A stretch of DNA of 64,000 bases from Owenia fusiformis (Eukaryota; Annelida; Polychaeta; Sabellida; Oweniidae), in contig CAIIXF020000003.1 of the NCBI GenBank assembly GCA_903813345.2, forward strand, positions 8,147,815 through 8,211,814. The letters are read 5' to 3'. Numbering within the stretch: position 1 is the first letter of the stretch; every line of letters begins with the position of its first letter. The notes beneath the pieces are model-generated. The model ran no database searches, had not been told where the DNA came from, and saw only the letters and a list, made by a program, of their open reading frames with translations. Shown here in pieces: positions 12,201-24,200 of this stretch. The position numbers and the translations under genes were made by a program.

Positions 12201-15200
12201 TATCTCTATAGCGTATCCCCTAATCTTCGTTGGATTGAACAATTGTGAATATGGTTTGTTGGACAAATAAAACTGATTGAATGTCTAAAAGCAAATAATG
12301 AAGTGGTAATTACTAATTTATTTAACATCATTAAAATTTCAAACATGCTTGCTTTGGTCTAGTCACTTAATTCCTAAATGTCCCGTAATTAGTTTCTATA
12401 TACCTTATTAGATGCAGTGAAGGAGTTAAATCATTGGGATATGAATAAATCATGCAAAACATATTTTGTACATATTTCTCATCATTTAGGGTTACCCAGT
12501 AGTTTACAAGCTGACCTTTGCAAAATATATTTCACTTACTATCCTCATTCGCTATCACGCTATCTAGTTTCTTTCCAAATTGTCCTGAATTGCCTGGTTT
12601 ATTGGTTTGAGCGAACCGTCCATTTCGTCGAACCATCATTTTGCTAAGGTTGTTTGTGATGAATATACAATATTCAGTTACATATAACTGTACAGCAACT
12701 TTATGCAAGGGAAGGTAATTGTGTGAGAGCACATAACGTACACGAAGTATTGACCCACTTGTCTCAGTGAATCTTATAAACAGTGCATAAAGTTTTTTCT
12801 ATGCAATGATTGGCTCACAGTTACTTATAGTGTAAGTTATTTTATTTCTATACAGTGTGGAATAGAGTGTATAAACTTTTACAGTTTCAAGCAGGTTTTA
12901 GTGTTTTCTGACCAATGATATATTCAGACTTATTCATTTCACGATTATGTAATTCTGACCTACATATCTGTATAGCATATCTTTAATGATAAATGAGAAG
13001 GTTAGGCTAACCCCTTCCGTTTAGATGTGAGAAACATCACGTAGACAAACATTCCTCCTTAGTTAGCGCTAATTTATTTGGCGATTATTGGGATTTATGT
13101 ATCGGACATATTGGCGTCTATTTAATTCGGCGCTTTTCAAAGGGATACATTTCAAATCTGTATCTAGCATTTGCCCTCTGTTAAGATCGAGTTTGATTCT
13201 TGTTGATAAACAATTGAAAATGATCTAAATGAACCAGTTTAAGCGCCCTCGGCCATCTTATAATCAGAATTAGAAGTTCACCGAACGAAAAAGAAGTCGA
13301 TCCCCCGGGCATTTTGGCGACTAATTCATTTAGCAATTTTTGATTCGTCAAATTAAAACACTCGAAAAATTAAAGACAAATAGTAGTAGGTGGGTTAACT
13401 ACATTTCGACTTCACTTTATGATGCAAATGTCCCCTTTGGCATGGGAGGACCGTAGAGCAATAGAACTAATTATCTCCAAAGACACAAGCTAGATGGCGC
13501 TTTATATTGGAAATAAACGCATTTTAAAAATGGCCACCAAAAAACAACAACACAGACTTAATCTTTGCTTGTATGCATGCTATAAGGATAAGATTGGTGC
13601 CTAAATCTTCATTTTCGTGGGTGTAGAATCCATTTAATTTCGAGTCTTAAAAATTAAGAACTACCACTTTTTATTCAAAATATGTGGCTTTTTCCAAAAT
13701 GGCTTCCGGAAATATAACAAAGATGGTATTCTCACTTCTATGCATGCTACAAACGTGAGATTGGTGTCAAAGTATTGGAACAATGGATCACTTAACTTAA
13801 TCATCACCATAACTTTCCCTGGAAATCAGCGTAAATGGTCTACTCATATGTTTATATTGTAGATATGCAGAATATGTGAGCGTCCCAAACAGGAAGTTTG
13901 TTTTCAAACTACCAGATTCTATTACCATGGATATAGCATGTTTGATTTCGTGCAGTGCATTAACTGCCTACAATTCCGTCAGTAAGACTAAACCTGCTAT
14001 TGAAAATGCTCTCAAAATGACAGGTAAGATCCTCCCTTAAATGTTTATAGATAATATGTATCTAAACTTTATTTGTTAAAGTAAATCTAAATTTAAAAAC
14101 AATTTAAAGTTCAAATTCAACTTGCAAAATAGTATGGCCTCAAATATTGAAAAAATATAATGGTTGCTAATATCACATTAAGTCTATTTCACTCTGCACT
14201 GCAACTTTTTCAGGTTCTGCAACACTTTTGATCATAGGAGCAGGAGGGGTAGGTCAATGGGCAATTCAGATTGCAAAGGTTGTACTTCCCAAGGAGGCTA
14301 AAGTTTTGGTAGCTGATATAACAGTAAGACTATTCAAAATAGTCTTGAGTATATAATCCGGTGTAAGCCAATCAAAACAGTACAAATATACATGTGATCC
14401 AAATCTTCGAAACCTCGAAAATGACATTTTGTGTAGAAAAATAATTAACATTCATCAACCTATCTCTGATTTTCCTTTTTTCATCGAATTCAACTATGGT
14501 CAACTCTCGACCAATTAGATTATGTATTTCACTATTAAACACTAAGTTCAATGAACTCCACATATATGCATCATTAATTGATATAGATGAATCCAATTCA
14601 TTCATTATTCGACAACACTCTTAGTTTCTAATTTCTTACATAATACAATTTTTCATGCAGGATGAGAGATTAGCAGTTGTAAAGGAGAAAGCTGATATGA
14701 CAGTTCAATGGTCTAACGATGGTAAATATAATACAATAATAGTCACTATATACAGCATTTATCCTAAATAAAATGAAGAAAAGTTTCCATTTATCTACCT
14801 ACTAGTATAACTAGTGATATTTAAAGAAACATAGTATGTAAGCAGAAAAATCACAAATTAGAAAAATACTTTATCATAAAGTAACGAATCTCCAACAACC
14901 TACAATAATACAATAGTCTAAATTTAAAAGAAACTGTGTATTACCTCCCCTCAATTCTGAAACCATTATTACCACTGATATATACTAGCCTACATTATTT
15001 ATATATTGCAATTCATCAGACAAGAAGACCGACACGCTAGTATCAAAAATAGTCAAAGATGCTGGGTCAGCACTCAGACAAGATCGAGCATTCAATATTA
15101 AACCATGAATTCACTTCAATAATAGTTTACAGAAAATGCCATTTGCAGAAGATGACATGTCTTTCATGGCTAAAGTTACTGAGGTGACTGGAAGGTCAGC

Positions 15201-18200
15201 AGTTGAGGCCTCTATAGACTTTGTAGGAACACCCGCTACTATGAAACGTGCCGTGTGGTTAGCAAACAAGGTGTGTATAAACGTCTACGTACGTCTTCAA
15301 TAAAAACCGATTCATTTATTGAAGAATTAAGTTGGAAATGTGCATAGATTACGGGCAACACTGCCCAAATGTCGAGGAAATACCATTACATTGTTTTCGT
15401 ATTGTTTCTATTATTTTTGCTAGTTCGTTTCAGTTTGAAGCAATACTAAGGTTTGCTTCGATATTTTTCAGGGTTCCACACTTTGCACAATTGGATTATT
15501 TGGGGGAGCTGCAACATTTCCAATAGCATTTATACCAATGAAGCAATTAAATATCCAAGGGAATTATCTAGGATCCACCCAGCAAATACAAGAAGTTATA
15601 AAACTGGTAGCAGAGAACAAAGTAAGGAAAGCACATAGTTCTCGAGAGGAATTGAAAGTCTGATTAGTATTTCATTTTCGTAAAAATACAATCCTGTATA
15701 AGTAGTAATTTTGCCTCATCATTTAATTTGCCTATTGCCTAATTTTTGCCAGATTCAGAAAATTAAATGTCAGAAATATTATCTTCACAATATTATTCGA
15801 TGGGAAAATCCTTGTCATTAGGAAAATTTAAATTAAACAGGATCTTAAGAGGTTCTGGACAAATCATTTGATTCTGGACTTGTCATATTTTTTTTTCAAC
15901 GAAATCACATCCAAGGGTTGAATTTTTATTAGCTATTTAGAGAGTGAGTCCTGCCTAGTATTAATTTCAATACAAAAGTTAAAATAGAACCCTATTTGAG
16001 AGTCAATCTAATACTTACATTACATTGATAAATTAAGGCAAATCCTGAAATATTTTTAAAGTGCGTTTTTTTAATGAAATATTATCCAGCAAGTATTTAA
16101 ATGAAACGGTCTTATTTAAATACAAATCATAACATGATATTTTTCATGAAACATTTTTCAATGAAATTCAATTGAAGGGTCAAGATAAAACGAGCTAATT
16201 TAGCTGAAAACCCTTACATGATGATGTGTTTTCATAACTTCTTTCATAAAATTCCATCAAGGGGTGAAGATAAAATGATCGAATTTAAGTGATTTAAGGA
16301 TCACGAGAATATGTTTTCTTTGATATTTTCTATGAAATCCCATCCAATGGTCAAGGTAAAATTTTGATTTTGATTTTGATTTGGTCACGTGTTCGAAAGA
16401 TCCATATAAGGCCCATAGACCATATAGGAACGTCATTTTGAATGTCACATGATAGATCCATATAAGGCTTTTAGAACCATTTATGGAAAGATGAGGGGAA
16501 GCCCCTGACACCTGTTTCACGATTTTTATGCACTTCATTATTGTACCGAAGTTTGCCGATTCGATTCGTCGTATTTCGGAATCCTGGTGACAATTTTATA
16601 CTCCATTGGAGTATTTTTGACCTACTTCTTATGACGGAAATTCCCGAACCTTGTTCGGATTAATCCGGATTTTCTGACCTACCTTATCTACCGAGATTTC
16701 ACGAGTTAACATTCGTCTCATTCCGGAATCCTGGTGACAATTTTATTTTTGATCTACTTTTTCTGGATTTTGCCCTACTTATTATATCTTGACAACAAGC
16801 AAATCAAAAAGTTCGACATGAACGGGTCTCGATCAACTAACCTAGACTATGGAAGCCAGGCACGCTAACCATGAGACCAACGAGCTACCGATATGAAAGA
16901 ACAAAAGTATTATATATTTATACCGAGCGTCAATTCAAAATGATCCTCACTTTTGTCTCCACTTAAATACGACTCGTCAGTTGTATCCAGAATAGTAGAA
17001 CGCCTATGGCGCTAGTGAATAACCAAGTCCCAGGTGAGTGGTTCGTATCCCTCCGTGATATACTATTTTTGTTTTATTAAATACGACAGAAAGGAGCAAG
17101 GTGTAGGTTGAAAACAAGACGTTAGTTTGTTTCAAAACAGTTTGGAAACATTAATCTCTGGAACATTATTTTTTCAACACTGATACAAATTTCCCTGACA
17201 TTTCCCTGACATGTCTACCGTTTCAAAATTCCCGGTCATCTTTGGCCCTTTTGACCTAATTTTAAAATTACCTGACATTTCCAGCACTTGGAAAATCAAG
17301 TCAATTTCCCTGACATTTCCAGGTGTGTATGAACCCTGGAAATATCCCACTGGCTCGCCCTATGAATCGCTAGCACAGATTGGATTGATTAGTGTTTCAA
17401 AATGGTGGACGAAGTGTTTGATTAGATAATTTACATATTAAGCTTCTTAAAGGGGCAACAAGGCCTGTACATAGAAAATTCGAAATTTTTTACATTTTCT
17501 GAATTTTTAGGGCAACGTTTGGCTTTAACATCTTTTTTTATACATTTTTTCTTAAAATGTATGGATAAACAATAAAATTTCAGCATTAAGCATCAAAGCT
17601 TCTATAAAGGGAGTCCAACTTATAGATTTTGAAAATCCGACTCGTTTAAAGAAGAATATCAGCAGCTTAAATCACGCCTTGTGATCATACAAAATGGATG
17701 GAGGGGGGGGGGGGGGTAGGCGATTTCTGCAAGAAAACTCAACAAATTTGGAAGATTTATTTTTTTCAAGATAAAATTTACAACTGAATTGCCAAATGAA
17801 TAGGCGCAGTTCATGGCAAAATATGTAAGGTCTTCTAGTATTTTTTGAACTGATACGCTTCTAAGATATGAGATCTATTATAAGAGGCGCATCATCATCA
17901 TCATCATCATCAACGTGCAAAAGTCAATGTTTTTGCTATAAATCAGGCAACAATGGTCTACACGACCTGTAATAAATAGGTATGAGGGGCGTTATTAGAG
18001 AATTTTCGTTATAAGTTTTTTTTAAAACTTATACGTATACTTATACTTATAAACCCAATAAACAAGGTGTTTCATAATTTCCTAATTCGTCGGGAAATAT
18101 CTCCTTGGACGGTAATAAAAAGGGCCAATGGCATACCATCCGTACCCCCTTGATGTAAAGCATGTTTAGTTGTGTCAAATGTGTTTTCTAGAATCAAATA

Positions 18201-21200
18201 GGCTGATATAGCACACGGGTTTTACAGATTCATCTACTCTCAAATATATTTTTTGTAGATGATCGTTTTGAATCACCTTGTAGAAATAACGAAGGGAGAA
18301 TTAGTTCAGCTAATGAATGAGTCGAGCTATTTGATTGGATACTATGCCTATTCAGCCGATTAATTTTAATAAACCATTCTGGTCAGTAGGTCCACACATA
18401 TACTATGCGGAGATCCAACTCTGTAAGTTTATAATCTGCGTATAAAGGCCCTTTTATACGTAAAAACTTAAAAATTGACCGTATAATTTCATGAGAACTT
18501 TGAAATGATCGACTCGTTCGTGTAGTGATTCACTTTAAAGGGTCTTGTTTATTGTACACTACAAGGACCCGTCAACTAGAATTTAGTTTATCGTGTTCAT
18601 AATTGAAACTAGCAAAGGACATTGTATTCGCAGTCCCTAGTTGATGATGAAGCTTGACTATATCGGGAATAGTTATGCCCCACTTGGTACAGATTATGAA
18701 AATCAATTTGAATTGATTTTAGTTCGACAAGACCCTTTAAACTATCAGTATACGTATAAGTTTTTGAAACAACTTATAACGAAAATTCTCTATTATCACA
18801 ACACTGACATTGCTCACTTTTTAAAGTTGTTTCAAAGCGTTATATGTAAATGGGCGTGTGGAAGGCCCGTGGGTGGCAATAAAATAACTCGAACTTCAAA
18901 TTAAAATATATATAAAATAGTATATTTCAAACTTCAATGTTTAAAATACAATGCTCTGTAATGTACAACATGAACTCTTACAGCAACTACTGACAAGCCA
19001 ACACCCAATGCAAACTCAGCTACATGTGAGTGAGAAAGACCATATAGGGGAACAATAGATATATAAAACTGACACAGTTTGCATAGTTGAATAACTCAAG
19101 GTGAAAAGTGAACATGGTATTAAAAGAGTAAAACTGCAAACAACCTACTTAGGGACCTGTTATATTGAGATGAATAGGGATTGATTAATATGAACAGTAA
19201 TAATATAAAATGTGAAAATGACCATGTTACATATACAAAAAATAACCCCATTGTTACAAAATCACAAAAAGTGAAATATCTATTCTTGTATTGCATTTTC
19301 GTTCACTGGACATATTTTAATTGCATTGCTATTAGATACATTTTAAGGGTGATATGAAAATTGAACCACGAAAACAGATGTACTTTAAGTTAAAGGGAAC
19401 TTTCTACCATACCCGCTATGCTATCTGACCCGAACGAGCCACCTTGTGGTGAGATTGGTAACTACCTGCTCGCATCTGCGTTATTACGCAGAGACATAAA
19501 CGTATACACAAGGAAACGATAGGAGATAACCTATTTTATCTCTGTATACATTTTAACTTTAATACATCGTTGAATCGAATTTGTCCAAAGGTCTTGAAAC
19601 GTAAAATACCTAAATATTTATCTTAGACCTTGGGATGACCTTGTACAAGAAACATTAATGTTGACCTCGGTTCATCTAATCATAATTCGCCAAGGGCCAT
19701 AGTATCATCAAACGCCAAATACCTAGACATTGATCGTTTACTTGGATTTAAATAAGGAGTATGATTTTAAAATTGGCTAGGTCGTGGTTAAGCAACAATA
19801 GTATGTTCGAAATACCGCTGTGTAATGCCTGGATCACATTTGCTGCGAGTATTTTGTTCAAAATTGAATACATTTCTGAACACAATACTCAATCGGCCGG
19901 GCGCCGTAGTGAAAATCGGAGCAAATGTGACCAAGACATAAAACAATTGAATAATACTGTATCAGTTTCACATTTACAGCGGTCAAAAGCATTTACAAAA
20001 AAACCGCCAGAGTTGGCAATCATATAAAATGAAACCAATCCCGCTGTGATTCATAGAAATAACTAATTTACTGAATTGAGTTCAATGTTATAACCATGTC
20101 GATTTACATGAGTGTCCGATTCATTGTACCAAAGGATCTTGTACACCTGCCATTATGATCTCCCCATGAACAAAATGAATCATTTTTAGGTGTAATATAA
20201 AGAATACAATGTTACATAATACTTTGGAAAATATTTAAGCGTTTGGCCCCACATGGGCTGATGTTGGGGTCATTAAGTTCAGCAAGGGTGTATTGACTTG
20301 ACATTGGATGTGTTCTATTGACTAACATGTGGATACCATCAGATTCCAATGGAGGCCATTGGTTTCTATTGATTTTCACAAAAATACCTAAAATACACTA
20401 TGACCTGAATCGATTGCAAATTAAATAATTTCACAATATGACACAAATGGTATTTCAGATCAGATGTGCAAATATAAAGTTTGCAATCGATTCAGGTCAT
20501 ACTTCAAATTAAAAGATTATTCATTTTTTTCATCATTTTTTTCCTACAAAATGGCTATAGAAAAATGCTTCAAAAGCAACTTTTACACTTATGAAATCCC
20601 ATACAACTTTGTAAATCCAAAGATTATACTGTTATGATTCATTAATTAATAACATATTTTGATAAGATGTAGGGATGTGTAGGATGCAAATGGATTTTGA
20701 CAGACACAAAAAGACTTCCTGGTTTGGCATCTCTACCCCTGTACACTTTATGATTGAATATTGCCCTAAAAAGTGGCCAATTCATCAATTCAGTGCTGAA
20801 TATAGGTCAACAAGATACTAGTGTACATATAAATGTAATAATAAAAGCAGTATATTTATTTTGAAAAATCAGATGAATTTATTTTTGTTCATGGGGAGAT
20901 CATAATGGCAGGTGTACAAGATCCTTTAAACCTTGACTGTTCTCCAGAAAGCAATAAGCTGACATATATCATATTTTACATTTTAATACAACTGAAAAGA
21001 TAATAAATGTTTTAATATAAAGTTGACGTAGTTATAAATCTTTTCAGCGTAAAATCAAAGCACAACCATATAATTAAAAACATTACGCTGGGATTCCAAC
21101 TAGATACAACTGACGAGTTGTATTTAGGTGGCCTAAAGTGCTGCTTATTTTTTCGTGAAGCCACTCAGTAAAATTACGATTTCTCTCAACCCTGGTGTTC

Positions 21201-24200
21201 AATCAACATCATTCGAGTATCTATATGTTTCTGACACGTTCGGGCATCCGGTTATGACAACGTCTACCCAATGTTTGCACGAGAAATTGACGTAATTCAT
21301 GACTGAAATCGGGAAGACAAAAATATGTGATATTCTTTCAGAATTGTTTATAATAACTATTTACAAAAACGTTCCCGAGACACAATCCATTTAGGTAGGG
21401 TTTGTTTTAAAGTCGAAAAGCCCCAATAAGACAATACAAACCCAGATTAAACCCAGAAGAATGCAGATTTCATGTAATGATTTACGTTCATGTAAACAAG
21501 GAAAGTACATATAATCCCCATATAAAACACTGGCCTACGTGACATGTAAACACAGGTTCAAATTGAAATATAGAAAATTTTCAACATAGCATTTGCTTCT
21601 GTGTTCTGTATGCCCCTCTACCTGCTAATAAGGCAATGTATCTTCAAATAAAACCTTAGCCAAGTAGATAAGGGTCTCTGGAACACTTTTGTAAATAGTT
21701 TTCACAAGCAATTTTATTCCCGGACGCCCAAACGTGTCAGGAACACATATATATTTGAATGATCTTGATTGGACATCAGGTTGCAGAGAAATCGTATTTT
21801 TACTGAGTGGATTATTGAATTTCATAGATCTAGAGGCCCTTCAGGAGTGGAAAACCTTAAATTATCAGAGATTAATGTTTCCAAACTGTTTTGAAACAAA
21901 CTAACGTCTTGTTTTCAACCTACACCTTGCTCCTTTCTGTCGTATTTAATAAAACAAAAATAGTATATCACGGAGGGATACGAACCACTCACCTTGGACT
22001 TGGTTATTCACTAGCGCCATAGGCGTTCTACTATTCTGGATACAACTGACGAGTCGTATTTAAGTGGAGACAAAAGTGAGGATCATTTTGAATTGACGCT
22101 CGGTATAAATATATAATACTTTTGTTCTTTCATATCGGTAGCTCGTTGGTCTCATGGTTAGCGTGCCTGGCTTCCATAGTCTAGGTTAGTTGATCGAGAC
22201 CCGTTCATGTCGAACTTTTTGATTTGCTTGTTGTCAAGATATAATAAGTAGGGCAAAATCCAGAAAAAGTAGATCAAAAATACTCCAATGGAGTATAAAA
22301 TTGTCACCAGGATTCCGGAATGAGACGAATGTTAACTCGTGAAATCTCGGTAGATAAGGTAGGTCAGAAAATCCGGATTAATCCGAACAAGGTTCGGGAA
22401 TTTCCGTCATAAGAAGTAGGTCAAAAATACTCCAATGGAGTATAAAATTGTCACCAGGATTCCGAAATACGACGAATCGAATCGGCAAACTTCGGTACAA
22501 TAATGAAGTGCATAAAAATCGTGAAACAGGTGTCAGGGGCTTCCCCTCATCTTTCCATAAATGGTTCTAAAAGCCTTATATGGATCTATCATGTGACATT
22601 CAAAATGACGTTCCTATATGGTCTATGGGCCTTATATGGATCTTTCGAACACGTGACCAAATCAAAATCAAAATCAAAATTTTACCTTGACCATTGGATG
22701 GGATTTCATAGAAAATATCAAAGAAAACATATTCTCGTGATCCTTAAATCACTTAAATTCGATCATTTTATCTTCACCCCTTGATGGAATTTTATGAAAG
22801 AAGTTATGAAAACACATCATCATGTAAGGGTTTTCACCTAAATTAGCTCGTTTTATCTTGACCCTTCAATTGAATTTCATTGAAAAATGTTTCATGAAAA
22901 ATATCATGTTATGATTTGTATTTAAATAAGACCGTTTCATTTAAATACTTGCTGGATAATATTTCATAAAAAAATGCACTTTAAAAATATTTCAGGATTT
23001 GCCTTAATTTATCAATGTAATGTAAGTATTAGATTGACTCTCTTTTTTATTGAAATTAATACTAGGCAGGACTCACTCTCTAAATAGCTAATAAAAATTC
23101 AACCCTTGGATGTGATTTCGTTGAAAAAAATATATGACAAGTCCAGAATCAAATGATTTGTCCAGAACCTCTTAAGATCCTGTTATTAGGAAAATTATAA
23201 AATTTGCCCATTCGGGAAATTAACAAATCGGATTAAATACCACTTAAATACCACCATACAGTATATTTGAAATAAAGGATTTAACAACTTACTAGATAAA
23301 ATACATTGGGTATAGTCATGTAATGTTCTGAAGAAGTCTGGATAATATTTTCATCTTTTTTTGTTATTTTATCTAAACAACCATGCCATTCTACCAGGTT
23401 TGTAGTCAGGACAGTTGGCACATATATAGAAAGAACAGTCGAGTTTTTGCAAATTTTTATTAAGTTACTGAAGGGTATCTGCAAACGATGAAAAAGTAGA
23501 TGAATTGGTCACTTATTTCAGTCTACATGAAGCCATTTTCACGCTAGGAAACTCACTTGAGATGACCCTCAAAATAGCCGAATAAATACAATACATATTT
23601 TTCAGATAACCCCTCCATGGTGTGAATGATGCTTTGAATAGACTTATAACATATTATACAAAACATATTTACCCCTTTTCAGATAACTCTCCACCTTCGG
23701 AGCATGTTACACTAGATGGTGTGAAATATGCTTTGGATAGACTTGTAACATATTATATAAAACATATTTACCCCTTTTCAGATAACTCCACCACATTTGG
23801 AGCATGTTACACTAGATGGTGTAAATGGTGCTTTGGATAGACTTATAACATATTATGTAAAACATATTTACACTTTTTCAGAAAACTCCCCCACCTTTGG
23901 AGCATGAAACACTAGATGGTGTAAATGATGCTCTTGATAGACTTATAACATATTATACAAACTATATTTACCATTTTTCAGATAACCCCCCCCCCCCAAC
24001 CTTTGGAACATGTTACACTAGATGGTGTAAATGATGCTTTGGATAGACTTATAACATATTATATAAAACATATTTACACTTTTTCAGAAAACTCCCCCAC
24101 CTTTGGAGCATGAAACACTAGATGGTGTAAATGATGCTTTTGATAGACTTTTAAGATATTATTATACAAACTATATTAACCATTTTTCAGATAACCCCCC

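Larger units (their letters stand above)
10336..13862. other. ADH intron 4
   Basis: A 3.5 kb intron without exons. It holds the dispersed repeat at 10545-10705, a three-copy tandem repeat at 11695-12110, and two loose copies of a unit containing tgcatgctata and aaaatggc near 13530 and 13695. Remaining parts show nothing recognisable. Confidence 0.75.
17161..21865. other. Spacer of the long inverted-repeat element
   Basis: No protein-coding gene is visible. It holds a G run at about 17701-17717, a (cat)n run at 17892-17911, an ~800 bp inverted pair 17993-18795, a dispersed repeat 18844-19250, a foldback 20128-20935, and another inverted pair 21160-21250 against 21718-21812. Confidence 0.6.
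15836..23184. mobile_element. 7.3 kb element with ~1.3 kb terminal inverted repeats
   Basis: Arms 15836-17160 and 21866-23184 are close inverted copies around a 4.7 kb spacer with no recognisable transposase. attaggaaaatt occurs just outside both ends (left 15818-15829, right from 23185) and may be a target-site duplication, with a few extra bases on the left. The arms carry a tRNA-like segment. Class cannot be assigned: it could be a non-autonomous foldback transposon or an inverted duplication. Confidence 0.7.

Noticed and set aside
15622-15661. ADH ending by read-through of exon 9 to TGA at 15660-15662
   Set aside because: It would lack the conserved C-terminal strand, while splicing at gtaagg to 25494 gives a complete family tail in phase.
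16257-16538. 93-codon frame, identical to 22503-22784
   Set aside because: It is repeated only because both inverted arms contain it; composition is repeat-like and no family is recognised.
22136-22205. Functional tRNA gene
   Set aside because: A and B boxes are recognisable but the anticodon arm and acceptor stem do not fold; read as tRNA-derived repeat. The same holds for 27620-27705 and 62505-62585.
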